A stretch of DNA of 64,000 nt from Aquatica leii (Eukaryota; Arthropoda; Insecta; Coleoptera; Lampyridae), in contig CM069435.1 of NCBI GenBank assembly GCA_035610365.1, positions 17,783,123-17,847,122 on the forward strand. Direction: 5' to 3'. Below the pieces are notes generated by a model, which was not told the origin of the DNA, did not search any database, and saw nothing but the letters and a program-made list of their open reading frames with translations. Positions 34,075 to 45,499 of this stretch are shown one piece after another. Positions within the stretch are counted from its first letter, which is position 1; every line of letters begins with the position of its first letter. The position numbers and the translations under genes are program-made.

Positions 34075-36330
34075 GGCTTGCCATGCTACCATCTTCTTCT
34101 TCTTCCGGATAACTATTACTCTGTCGATTGGCGTTTTTTATATATGCCTCATGTGTATCCAACCGTGTCATTGCTGCATTAAACATGACGGTGTAGTGTA
34201 ATAGGATTTTTCACATGTTGTTGGTCTTGTTCTTTTCTATGGCTTTTATTCGTTGCATCACTGTTCTTCCTGTTCGTCCGGCGTACCAATTTCCACACTG
34301 CCATGTTATCAAACAAACCTTCCGTTCTGGTTGTTGCTATGTTTAATAACAAAAGTTAGGACATACTGTTGGATTGACGTGTGTACCTTGAAACGTTCGC
34401 TCACATAATTTATTAATATAAAAACTATAGAACATAAAACAACTTATATGTACAAATTTAAAATTTGGATCGTAGGAATTCTATCAAACCTTAAGATTCG
34501 TTATTTTAATTTGGAAATAAACTGAGATTTAATTTAAAGCCACAATATTTTTTTATAAAATCAGGATGAATATTGAAATCGAACACGTCTTAGCCTCATA
34601 ATATAACGTCATGACATGCGTTGAAGGTTACTTATTTTTATCACTTGCCTTGCGAATTGCAATTCTGAGTGTAGTCTCACCTGAATTGCTACATTGATCG
34701 ATGATTAATAAATGTGAATAGTAACGAAACGTACATATCATAAAACTACCATAATTATAACGTACAAAAAAGCAAATCTTCGTAATTGTTAACGTACAAA
34801 AGAAACCATCGTATTTGCACGTATGGAAGAAAAAAAATCGTACGTACAAAGAATCAACGTCATATGTACCAGAAAAATTATCGGACGTGTCCTAATGAAC
34901 TAAAACGCCAATTCCAAAGGTTCCACAATGCCATAGAAACAAAGAAAAATCTTACCCCTACAAATAACGGGTTTTTCCTTAGTTGTTGACTAAAGCAAAG
35001 GTGTTCACAACTAAAGCGGGTAACAAAAATATATTGTCAACATAACAACACAGACAGATAAACCACAGTTTAAATTTAACATGTGGCCAAGTTGTCTGCA
35101 ACAGATGATGATGATGCTATGTACGGTGCCGTAAACGTTTCTTCGTAGCTTTCTTTATGTCGGTGCATGTGTAAACGTCCTTACTAAGTGCTTCTTCTCA
35201 GCGGCTAGGTGTTGGTCGGTCATGGCTGGTGGTTTTTGTTCCGGGTAATAGCGTGTTTATAAATCTTTTTCTGCATCATGAAACGTTGAGATATGGCTTG
35301 CAGTTATCCATCGGTGTGCGTCCTTTTTGCCTATCTAGCATGTTGTAGCTTTCCCTCTTATGTTCTCTTCACTATTACGTCCAGAAAAGGTAGATTTCCA
35401 TTTTGTTATTTTTCCATAATAAACTTGATCGCTCTGTGCAGTGATTTGATGCGGTCCAGAGATTGTTGAAGTTTCTCTTTTCCATTTCGCAAAGGTTTCG
35501 TGAACATATCGTAACCAGCATTTGGATTTCTGTTCACTGGATCCTATATGGCTTCTTCAATTGCCTCTTTGAACAAATTGACTATTAGAAGTGATAAAGG
35601 ACTTTCCATTGCTGTTCCAATCTTCTGTTGGTAGTATTTTTGGTCGTACAAGAAATAGGTTATAGACAAGTATAGCTGTGCTAAAATAAATGATATCCGC
35701 TTGCAGTCCCAGATCTACTAGATCCTTAGATACCTAGTGAACACCGGCGTTACAGTAAAATTCACTAAAGTGCCTATAGGTTCAGTCCTGAGCGTAGAAA
35801 GGACCTCCACAAAATGTTGCGAGCTCTTCACATATGATGTAGTTCGCGTGGTGTACGGTTTCAGCAAGTTTGCCAGATACTTGGATGAATCATAGGACGG
35901 TGATCCAATTCTGCCTATAATCGATCTTAGTGGTACTCCATCTTTGTCTATTTTTGGTACTCCGTATAGTCTGAGTGGTTTCATGGTTCTTGGTAATAAT
36001 CCGTTCTTTTTATCTTCTTGTAGATGTCATCGTCTAGTAGTACATCCAGCTTATTGTGGTATTTTTTTATCTAGCAACACGTCTTATTTCCTATGTGTAC
36101 TTTGAGTACGACGATGTTTTCATCGGCCTTCAAATCCCTCAGCGCTGTTTCTTCTTTCACGAATAAGTTGCGTTCTCGTATTTTTGCTTTCTTCAAACTT
36201 CTGCTCACTTCTTGTCCGCTTTAATGGTTGATATTCCATTACTTCTACCTTTGTAATGATTTTAAGTTGACTACAACGTTTTTCAGATATTTGGTTGGCC
36301 CTTTTCTCCGATTTTTATTATTTTTCTATG
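34075..36330 (-). pseudogene. Penelope-like element (PLE) copy 2
   Basis: Minus-strand landmarks, from high to low coordinate: ALRDLKADENIVVLKV near 36,110-36,160 (family form: ADKGN after it); DDDIYKKIKRT near 36,000-36,040; YGVPKIDKDGVPLRSIIG with GSPSYDSSKYLANLLKPY at 35,970-35,850; a remnant of the catalytic box, RYVHETFAKWKRE at 35,475-35,513 (YVDD changed to YVHE); LHRAIKFIME-like and LPFL.V sequence near 35,390-35,440; HLAAEKKHLVRTFT near 35,170-35,215; and a GIY-YIG endonuclease start WQCGNWYAGRTGRTVMQRIK near 34,240-34,310. Between about 34,380 and 35,090 I recognise no PLE sequence, so this may be an insertion or very decayed. Many stops and frameshifts; the RT active site is lost. 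Confidence 0.85.
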
Positions 36331-36669
36331 TACATCGCTTTAGATATCTTAAACTGTTTATCTATTTTCATTTGGTTTTTTTATTCTGTTGACCACATGG
36401 TGAATTCTTATATTTGAAAAATATAACAATTAAATAGGACTATATGAAGTTCTGGATTGTGTTTCTTTAACAAACGCAGTTTACAGATCGTCGATAGCAA
36501 TTTCTCTCTTTTTTTAATCAAAAATTTAAAAAAAACCTAAAAAATTAGTTATATGTTCTTCCAATTTGTCACTTTTGTAACAACAAAAGCACTTTTGAGA
36601 TCGTTTGACGTTTATACGTAAGTACGTTGTAAACTTTTTCAAATAATTGTATTGTTAAAAGCATTTTGG

Positions 36670-37795
36670 TATCGTTTGCGTGCTGTATGAATTTTGTCCC
36701 AGAAAGTGAATGTCATTTTTACGTGTGGGAAAGTTTTTATTTTCACTTCCGGCACGAGAACTTACGCTGCGCCCAGTGAGATCTCCATTTTTAAATATCG
36801 TATACCTTCCTCGTTGCAAACGGGTAAATCAACTTCGATTTGTATATGTTACCTGTAAAAGTTTCGCTGGAGCAAGAATTCGCTTATATTTTACAATGCG
36901 ATTTAATTTTCTCGTATTATCACAGCGAGTTGAGTTACCTCCATGTGTCTACCTCTTTGGAATTATTAAACTCTCGACTCTTTTTTGAGTGGAAAAATGT
37001 GAACATCTACGGATGCAAGCATTCAACACTAACACCAGTTTTAAGAGCTAATTTGGAGTCAAGTTGATGAAATATTTGTGAAATCATTTCGAAGACTTAG
37101 TTAGTGGCATCCCTGCGATGTTGATAGTGAAAGCTTTTGGAAGCTTGGCGCATTCAGTTTATAATATCAATGGATAAGTTACGAGCAATTTACTTGTGAT
37201 ATATATCCATTTTTATAACTTTCAACAATTTTAGAGGATGGTTTGGATATGCCATAAGCAAATCGCATGCCTGTAAAACAGTAACTCTGTCGAACGTAAA
37301 TACGAACAATCTAGATACATATGTTGTCACGATTAATTTATGCAGATTTATGAGTGTAATTACTGATTAAATCTGGGCTTTGCTTGTGGTTACGTAATCG
37401 GTAGATTCGCAGTGACTAATTTATTATTCCTTAAATTATATTCTCATATTTTAGTACTAATAACCCATATACCTACGTGTATGAAGTGTTGCCTACTCTA
37501 AGGATCTGCTAATACTACAATTTTTTGTCTTTTCTTATGGATAATTTGTTATCATATACTTCGTAATAGTGATTATTGATACTATTCTGTTTTATGTTGC
37601 TACTGCAATAAATATATATTTGTTGTTATACTTGTGTTGTTCGATTTGTTTACTTTCAGTGTTTTGTCAGATGTAGACAAGCATCTATAGTGTGTTTCTC
37701 CCGTTTTGGCGCTTTTTTAATTACTTTATAATCAGCACATCGAGAATCACCTACGAATCACTCCTCAAAGCTCTGAACTACCGCTTCAGGTTTAA
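36670..37795 (+). repeat. Unidentified dispersed repeat, copy B
   Basis: Shares GTGCTGTATGAATTTTGTCC near its start, TTTCGCTGGAGCAAGAATTC in the middle, and TTTTAGAGGATGGTTTGGAT further on with copies A and C. It ends with a pyrimidine tract, TTTACTTTCAG, then GTTTTGTCAGATG...CCCGTTTTGGCGC...CAGCACATCGAGA. The short open frames inside it (36,710-37,067) overlap in two phases and are not conserved in the other copies, so I treat the repeat as non-coding. The foldback of copy A is absent. Confidence 0.6.
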
Positions 37796-37869
37796 TTTTT
37801 ATAATTCATTAATGACTCCTGATAAAACAATGTAAACAAATTGTTGTATACCACTCAACATAGACAGTT

Positions 37870-38390
37870 TAATTTTTTAGAAAAACAGCAGCACCATGAT
37901 CCGATTTATTAGCAAACAAGCAATTACTTGGTTCGAATTACTCTTGTTACTGTGCTTCATCTTGAAAGATCTAAACCAGGGGTTTCCAACTTATGAGTGA
38001 CCGAGGGCCGCCATTAGATTCATGGAGTAAATAGGGGGCCGCATCCGCACAGGTATATAGTTATATAGCTACTATTAAATAGGCGCTAATGAAAGCCGCG
38101 GGCCGCATGTGGCTAGCCGCGGACCGCGTGTTGGAAATCCCTGATCTAAACGGAGTCTGACGTTTTGATTCAAGCTTCTACGAGGATACACGCTGTATAA
38201 GTGTCTTGAAAAGCACCACCTTCGAATTTCTTTACACCGTTTGGCCCGTTTTTGAGTATCGGTCAACAGGGGTGAAATCCGTTTAACACAAAACTTTTTT
38301 ACTTTTGCAATATTATGATAATCAAACGACTCCAATGTTTTCTGCAGCAACAGCACTGCAAGGACGACCGTTATCAGTTATCAAGTAAAA
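37870..38390 (-). pseudogene. Tc1-like transposase fragment split by a MITE
   Basis: The minus-strand frame reads KRISPLLTDTQKRAKRCKEIRR near 38,220-38,285, which resembles the LLT..QK..R...CR stretch before the first catalytic aspartate of Tc1-like transposases. In another frame it continues with ILVEA.IKTSDSV near 38,155-38,195, where the family has IFTVE..FN.QNDRV. Beyond the MITE at 37,977-38,143 a short segment (RIMVLLFF) may match the SVMVWG box. Only the middle of the protein remains, with frameshifts. A moderate call. Confidence 0.4.
37977..38143. mobile_element. hAT-like MITE, 167 bp, with perfect 8-bp target duplication
   Basis: Ends are CAGGGGTTTCCAAC on the left and, read on the other strand, CAGGGATTTCCAAC on the right. 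ATCTAAAC at 37,969-37,976 is repeated exactly at 38,144-38,151. The interior is GC-rich for this region (GGGCCGC, CCGCGGGCCGC), as in many hAT derivatives. No coding capacity. It appears to sit inside an older Tc1-like fragment. Confidence 0.92.
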
Positions 38391-40200
38391 AGGTTGATAG
38401 AACAGATCGAGAAAAATTAGTTTGACGTTAATTAAAACAAAATCGTTTTGAAATAGTAATATTTAACAAGTTAAATCTTGACGCTGTTAATCTACAATAA
38501 AATGTCCAATTTCAAAAAAATAAAATTTGAAATAATGGCAATCTTCCGGTAGACAGTACATTACAGTCAAAATTTAATAGTTTAAAAGTAGCTGAAACCG
38601 CATACATACACAATTTCCGTCTAGACTGAAATTGCTTGTTTAATGCAAATATTTTAGCAAAAAAATAGACCATTTCCTGTTTATAAAAAGTGAAAATGGC
38701 AATTTACGGTCAATAATTTTTTTTGCTTAAAATTTTGCGACTCGTCAAGAAATTTTAAGCTAAACTTTAATTAGATTAATTCCACAGAATTGTGCCACAA
38801 AACGTAATAAATTCAACAAATCGCAGTCATAAATACTAGTAATTAGAAATCTCCCGAGAAATGATAAATACACACACACCTAACCCACAGCAACCTGATT
38901 AATATTTCATTTGGGAATAAACAAGCTGATTTAATAGTTCTACTGATTAAAAACAGAAAAAAATAACAAGTAAATTAAGCTAAATAAAATATAAGTTTGT
39001 TACACGCGTACCATAATGTAATTTAACAACGATCATAAAGTTAGTAATTACATAATTCAGACAGCAGTGTCGTTTTCAAAGAAGTATGAATAAGAAATTA
39101 CAAAAGTAGAGAGTAGAAAATCCGACCACGGTTGTCAGGGAGGAGTTTTTTAAGAATGGATGATTCTAAATTAAAAGCCTCGAGGATAGGACAGGAAGAC
39201 TAAATAATAATCCGACTTGACGACTCAAAATGAAAAGAAAATTAAAAGATATAGTCGTAGCAGCGAAATGACAGAGTACGTGTATATTTTTCTTTTCATT
39301 TTTATCAATAAATCATAAAAATGTACGTTATTGTAGAGCGGTAATAATGAATAAATAAAATGAGGCGATATTGATACCAAGGGAGTATAAGTAACTTGTA
39401 ACATACGTCAGCATTAATTTAAGGACATCAAGGGTTGAGGATTGTAAGCAAGAACTGTCAGATTGGAAACGAAGAGCTGCATCGGTAACGTATTCAGGAT
39501 CAAAGAGAATCCTCTATTTTCTCATCCCATGGGATACCTCTGCATATATGCACGACGATTCTACGTTGCTAATGCATTACGCATAATCAATAGTAGAAAG
39601 GCGGGTGGAATATGAAAATAGTCAATTGTACAGGTACAAAAGGGAGGATGGATTTCTAAATGTATCCTTATAGTTTTATACAAATTAATCCAATGCGGTG
39701 GTAAGTAAATAAATCTTAAAAGCGGCAAACATAAAAGGTCCTCGGGAGATTTGATAAGATGTCTATTAATGCGATTGTGGAGTGTTGACCAACACGTGTT
39801 AGGAGGGAAAAGCAAACTGATAATTATCGGATTAAATAGCTTTAGACAAGCCGACAGAAAACAAATTGAAGTTTTGACAAATATTGAATAAACAAACTAA
39901 AATTTAACAAGCGCATCATTAAAACAAACAAGAATATGTAGGCGACAGCTTCGCGCGATTTTAAACAAGTGAAGTAAAATGCATAAATAGGGTTCCTATG
40001 GATATTACAGATATTTTCTGGTTTAATATGTGGCACCAAAATTAAACAAAAGCGAAAGAACAATACATTTGTTTTAAACGTAAAAAAATCAAGAAAAACC
40101 ACTAAAAACTAATCAACAGATAAAACAAAACAAAAAAACAAGTGTGCAAAATCACGAATGACAAAAAACCAAATCGAATTATGGAATAAAACAAACGGTA
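38391..40200. other. AT-rich spacer, nothing recognised
   Basis: No transposon motif or repeat end is clear. The minus-strand open frames at 39,561-40,102 lack any family signature. Confidence 0.45.
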
Positions 40201-43200
40201 TTCTTTTTTTTGTTTATTGCTATTGGTTCTATTGCATGGGTCGTATCAATTTTTTTTTCTTGGGTTCTTTGTTTCCTTGGTCCGAAGAGTGTCGACTCTA
40301 GTAATCTTCTTTATGTTTTCCTGTGAATTTCTTCTCATAATGTGTTCAGTCCATCGTAATCGTCGTTAAATCTGACATTTCTCCTGCAAGTTCTTCATTG
40401 TTCTTTCTCAATCTGTTTCTCCATTTCTTGTTATGTTACCATTATTGTTCTTATTATTTTCCATTCTGTTTTTTAGGTATCCTTCTTTGTTTATTGATAT
40501 TAGTTCCATGGCATAAGTTATGATAAGTCGTATCAAATTTTTTTCTTAGTTTTCTTTGTTTCGTACGTCCGAAAAGTGTCTATTCTGTACTCTTTCTTAT
40601 GTTTTCCTGTGTATTTCTTCTCATAATGGGTCCAGTCCATCACAATCGTAGGGTTTTTATAAATCTGACAATATTTTACCCTCCAAGTTCTTCTACGTTC
40701 TTTCTCAATCTGTTTCTGTATCTTTTGTTATGTTCGGATCCAGTATTGTTCTCATTATTTTCCTTGCTATGATTTTTAGGTGTTCTTTTATTGCTATTAG
40801 TTCCATAGCATAAGCCATAATGGGTCGTATCAAATTTTTTAAATTTGTTTCCTGAGTCTGAAGGGTGTCTACTCGAGTAATTTTCCATATGCTTTCCTAT
40901 GTCCAGCTCATTGTAATCGTTACGTTCTGACATTTTATCGTCGAAGTTCTTCTATTTCTTTGTTCTTTCTCAATCTTATTTCTCCATTTCTTGTCATATT
41001 AACTCCTAGTAATGTTCTCATTATTTTCCTCTCAATGATATTTCAGTATTCTTTTTTTTAATTTATTGCTATTGTTTCTATCGCATTTTCGAATTTCGAG
41101 TGATGTTCTCATTATTTTCTTCTGTGATCTTTTGAGCTTCTTTTTTTGCTTTGTTTCAATTGCATAAGCTATGATGGGTCGTATTAAAATATTTTCCTTA
41201 CTTTGTTCCACTATGTAACCTTCCTTATCATCTCCTACGAGTTTCTTCTCATAATGTACCCAGCATATTATAATTGTTTTTATAAATCTCCTCAAAGTTC
41301 TATTTCTTTGTTCTTTCTCAATCTTATTTTTGTATTTCTTGTCACGCTAGCACCCAGTAATTTTATAATTTATTTCTCCTCTGTGATCGTTTGGTTTTCT
41401 TATTGTATATTTATTGCTATTGTTTCCATCGCATAAATTATGAGTCGTATCAAAATCTTTTCTTTAGTTTGCTTTGTTTCCTGGGTCTAAAGATTGTCCA
41501 CTCTGTGATCTTTCTTATCTTCTCCAAGTTCTTCTATTTCTCTCATCTTTTTCAATTTTATTTCTTCATCTCTGGTTACGTTAGTCTACAGTAATTTTCT
41601 TCTCCGTCTTCTTTTTGTATGTTTATTGCTATTGTTTCCATCGCATAAATTATAATGGGTCGTATCAAAATCTTATTCTTCGTTTACTTTGTTTTCTGGG
41701 TCTGAAAAGCGTCCACTCTGTAGTATCTCCTGTGAGTTTCTTCTCACAATGTATCCAGCGTATGGTAATCGTTGCTTTTATAAATCTGCTCTTAGTTCTC
41801 TTCTATTTCTTTGTTCTTTCTCAATCTTATTTCTTTATCTCTTGTCATGTTAGTTTCGAGTAATCTTCTCATTATTTTTCTCTCTGAGATCGTTTGATCT
41901 TCTTTTTGTATATTTATTACTGTTGTTTCGCATAAATTATGATGAGTTGTATCAAAATCTTTTCCTTGGTTTACATTGTTTCCTGGGTCAGAAGGGTGTC
42001 AACTCTGTAATCTTTCTTATCATGGCTGAAGGTTTCTTCTGACAATGTACCCAGCGCATCGTATTCTTTGTTTTTATAAATCTCTTCAAACTTCTTCTAT
42101 TTCTTTGTACTTTCTCAATCTTATTTTAGCCCCCAGTAATACTCTCATTATTTTCATCTTTGTGATCTTTTTTTTTGTTTATTGCTATTTTTTCCATCGC
42201 ATAAGTTATGATGGGTCGTATCAAAATCTTTTCCTTGGTTTACTTTGTTTTCTGGGTCCGAAGAGTATCTACTCTGTAATCTTTCTGATCATCTCCGATA
42301 GTTTCTTCTCACAATATATCCAGCGTTTCGTAATCGTTTTTATAAATCTTCTCCAAATTCTGTTGTAGTTCTATGTTAATAATAATAGTAATAATATATT
42401 TATTAGTGTTTATGTTCCGTATCAATCTTATTTCTTTCCCTCATGTCATGTTAATTTCGAGTAATGTTCTCATTATTATCTTCTCTGTGATCTTTTGAGA
42501 TTCTTTTTTTGTTTATTGCTGTTGTTTCCATCACATGAATTATGATGGGTCGTATTAAAATATTTTCCTTCGTTTACTTCGTTTCCTGGGTACAAAAAAT
42601 GTATACTATGTAACCTTCCTTATCATCTCCTGTGGGTTTCTTCTCATAATGTATCCAGCGTATCAAAATCGTTGTTTTTATGAATTCCTTCAAAGTTCTT
42701 CTATTTCTTTATTTTTCTCAATGTTATTTTTCTAATTCTTGTCACGTTAGCCCCCAGTAATGTTCTCATTTATTTATCCTCTGTGATCTCTTGGTCTTCT
42801 TTTTTTCTTTATTGCTATTGTTTCCATCGCATAAGTTATGGGGTCATATAAAATATTTTCTTTACTTTGTTCTTGGGCCCGAAGAATCTGTAATCTTCCT
42901 ATGGGTTTCTTCTCATAATTAGTCCAAGTCATCGTAAACGTTGTTTTCACAAATCTGACAACATTTGCTACTCCAAGTTTTTATTCTTTGTCCTTTCTCA
43001 ATTGTTTACTCCATCTCTTCTTTTGTTAGGCCCCAATATTGTTCTCATTATTTTCCATTCTATGGTTTTAAAGTTTTGTTCTTTATTTATTGCTATAGTT
43101 TCCATCGCATTAGTTATGATCGGTCGTATCAAAATCTTTTCTTTTTTTTTACTTTGTTTCCTGGGTCCCAAAGGTGTCTACTCTGTAATCTTCCCAATCA

Positions 43201-44720
43201 ACTCCTGTGGGTTTCTTCTCATAATATGTCCAGTTCGTCGTAACCATTGTTTTCACAAATCGGACAATATTTTTTTCAGCAAGTTCTTATTTTTTGTCCT
43301 TTCTCAATCTCTTCGCATGTTAAGTACCAGTATTCTCCTTATTTTCGTTTCTATGCTTTTTAGGTCTTCTTTGTTTATTGCTATTGTTTAAGTCACATAA
43401 GTTATGAGAAGTCGTATCAAAATCTTGGTTAAATATGCTTCCTGGGTCCAAAAAGTATCCACTCTGTAATCTTCCGTATCATCTCCTGAAGGTTTCTTCC
43501 CATAATTTGTCCAGCTCATCGTAACCGTTGTGTTTTCACAAATCTGCCAATATTTTCTCCTCCAAGTTCTTCTTCTTCTTTGTTCTTTTTATATCTTTTC
43601 CTCAATATGTTAGGCCCCAATATTGTTCTCATTATTTCCTTTCTATGATTTTTATATCTTCTTCTTTGTTTTCCATCACATCAGTTATGATAAGCAGTAT
43701 CAAAATCTTTTCCGTAGTTAAATTTGCTTCCTGGGCGCGAACTGTGTTAACTCTGTTATCATCTCCTGCAGGAGGAGAGAAAAATCTCATAACGTGTCCA
43801 GCGTTCATTTCTTCAATATCGTGTCATGTTAAGGCTCCAATATTGTTCTCATTTTTTTCTTTCTATTATTTTTAGGTCTTCTTTGTTTATTGCCATTGTT
43901 TCCATCACATAAGTTATAAGTCGTATCAAAATCTTTTCCTTGGTTAAATTTGCTTTCTGGGTGCAAAGAGTGTCCACTCTGTAATCCTCCTTATCATCTT
44001 CTGTAGGTTTCTTCTTATGTGTCCAGCGTAACCGTTGTGTTTTCACAAACCTGACAATAGTTGCTCCTCTAAGTTCGTCTTCTTTATTCTTTTTATATTT
44101 TTTCCTCAATATATTGTCATGTTGGACCCCAATATTATTCTGAATATTTTCCTTTCTGTGATTATTAGGTATTCGTCTTTGTCTATTCCTTTTGTTTCCT
44201 TCGCATAAGTTACGATAGGTAGTATCAAAATATTTTCCTTTTTTTACTTTATTTCTTGTGTCTCCAAAGGATGCCTACTCTGTATCTTTCTAATCATCTC
44301 CTGCAGGTTTCTTCTCATAGTGTGTCCAGCTCATGGTAACCGTTGTGTTTTTACAAATCTAACAATATTTGGTCGTCAAAATTCTTCTTTGTTCTTTCTC
44401 AATTTTTTCCTTAGTCTCTTGTCATGTTACACCCCAGTATTGTTCTCATTTTCCTTACTATGATTTTTAGGCCTTCTTCTTCTTTGTTAGTTGCTGTTGT
44501 TTCTACTGCATAAATTATGTTGGATCGTATCAAGATAGTTTCCTTGGTTTTCTGAGTTTGAAGAGTCTCCACTCTGTAATTTTCTTTATTATCTCCTTTG
44601 GCTTTCTTCTCATAATAAACCCACTCCAACGGAATCGCTCAGTTTTTTTAATCTTTCAATATTTTCTCCTATAGGTTTTTTTTTCAATCTTATTTCGCCA
44701 TTTCTTGTCATGTTATCTCC
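40200..44720 (-). repeat. Tandem array (~16 units, ~285 bp) of an RTE-type LINE 3' coding segment
   Basis: A TCGTATCAA-type landmark recurs at 40,241, 40,528, 40,825, 41,179, 41,445, 41,660, 41,947, 42,216, 42,550, 42,844, 43,124, 43,412, 43,696, 43,921, 44,220 and 44,525. The mean spacing is about 285 bases (range 215-354). Translated on the minus strand, unit after unit gives the same order: EKILIRPIITYAMET, then INKEDLKIIERKIMRTILG, then RLRKNKEIEELGGENIVRFVKT, then WTHYEKKPTGDDKEDYRV and TLRTQETK, then the next EKILIRPI. This is the thumb/C-terminal part of an RTE-like endonuclease-reverse transcriptase (family forms IRPVVLYGSETW, ERKILRKILGP, NKEVEELY, RLRWTGHVERM). Unit divergence is high and stops are common. 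Direct sections are open at 40,676-40,933, 41,032-41,295, 43,849-44,109 and 44,411-44,629. Confidence 0.88.
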
Positions 44721-44829
44721 CAGTAACGTTCTAGTTCTCTTATTAGTTCTTCCCTGTTCCTTAAAACTATTTTAAAATCTATAAAAATGAATATGTACTA
44801 TTTTATAGTGTTTTCTGCCCTATGGTACG

Positions 44830-45480
44830 TATGACATTTATTGACGATCAACCCAGTCTGGAGCGATCTGATAGTCCTGAAGTATATGTTCAGTCTGTGT
44901 CTTTAATCCTTTCTTCATTAAGTTTGCCAAGATTATATAGATAGTGGTTAATATTTCACGGTAGTATTCCATCTGACGCCCATCTTTAGTGGGTCGTTCT
45001 CTATATTGCCTATTTTGTATTGTATTCTTCTGTGTTAGAGTCTTTTTTTACAGAATTGGTTTTGGTTGGAGTTTCCGCTTTACTGTTCTAGCTTTTCTAA
45101 TCTCTCATATATCCAGTTTTTCTACTTCTATGTTGCATCGGCTTCTTTTAGTTCTCTCCTTACTTAGTTTTTTTGCAGTTGTTCTACGTCCAATTTTTTA
45201 TAGTTTTTGTTTCTCTGCAGAGCTATCCTTATCTTTGCTACTATCAAATAGTTATCTGTATGAACTTCCATCACGTTTCCTGTGCAGCTTTTTGTTTTAT
45301 CCATTTCCATATCGTTATCTTTGGGCATATATATCTTTTCTCCAGTCGTTATTAGTAGTTTTCCCTTAGTTTCTTCATCATCATTATTCTATAGAGATCT
45401 CTGGTCGAATTCTTCCTTTTTCTTTGTTACTCGGGGTCAATGGAAAGAAAAGCATTAAGCTCTCTTTCTTTATAATCTTG
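44830..45480 (-). pseudogene. RTE-type LINE: endonuclease tail and partial RT upstream of the array
   Basis: Same strand as the array and just 5' of it in LINE order. The minus-strand frames read MEVHTDNYLIVAKIRIALQR near 45,220-45,280, the SDHYLV.AK..L end of the endonuclease domain, with KKLDVEQLQ and RRELKEA after it. Nearer 44,850-44,900 comes TGLIVNKCHTYH, which fits the GLKINxxKTKYM stretch after the RT catalytic loop. Most of the RT palm is missing between them. The natural order (endonuclease, RT, C-terminal segment) is kept, so the array probably arose inside one LINE copy. Confidence 0.6.
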
Positions 45481-45499
45481 ACTGACGTTAGTTTTCTCT

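Noticed and set aside
37925-37940. GGTTCGAATT, reminiscent of a tRNA B box
   Set aside because: No A box at the right distance and no cloverleaf arms can be formed; no tRNA gene was found anywhere in the window.
41203-43875. Many plus-strand hydrophobic ORFs (rich in Phe, Leu, Ser, Ile) that look like membrane proteins
   Set aside because: They are the antisense of Lys/Glu-rich LINE-derived repeat units on the minus strand, and their hydrophobicity is a by-product.
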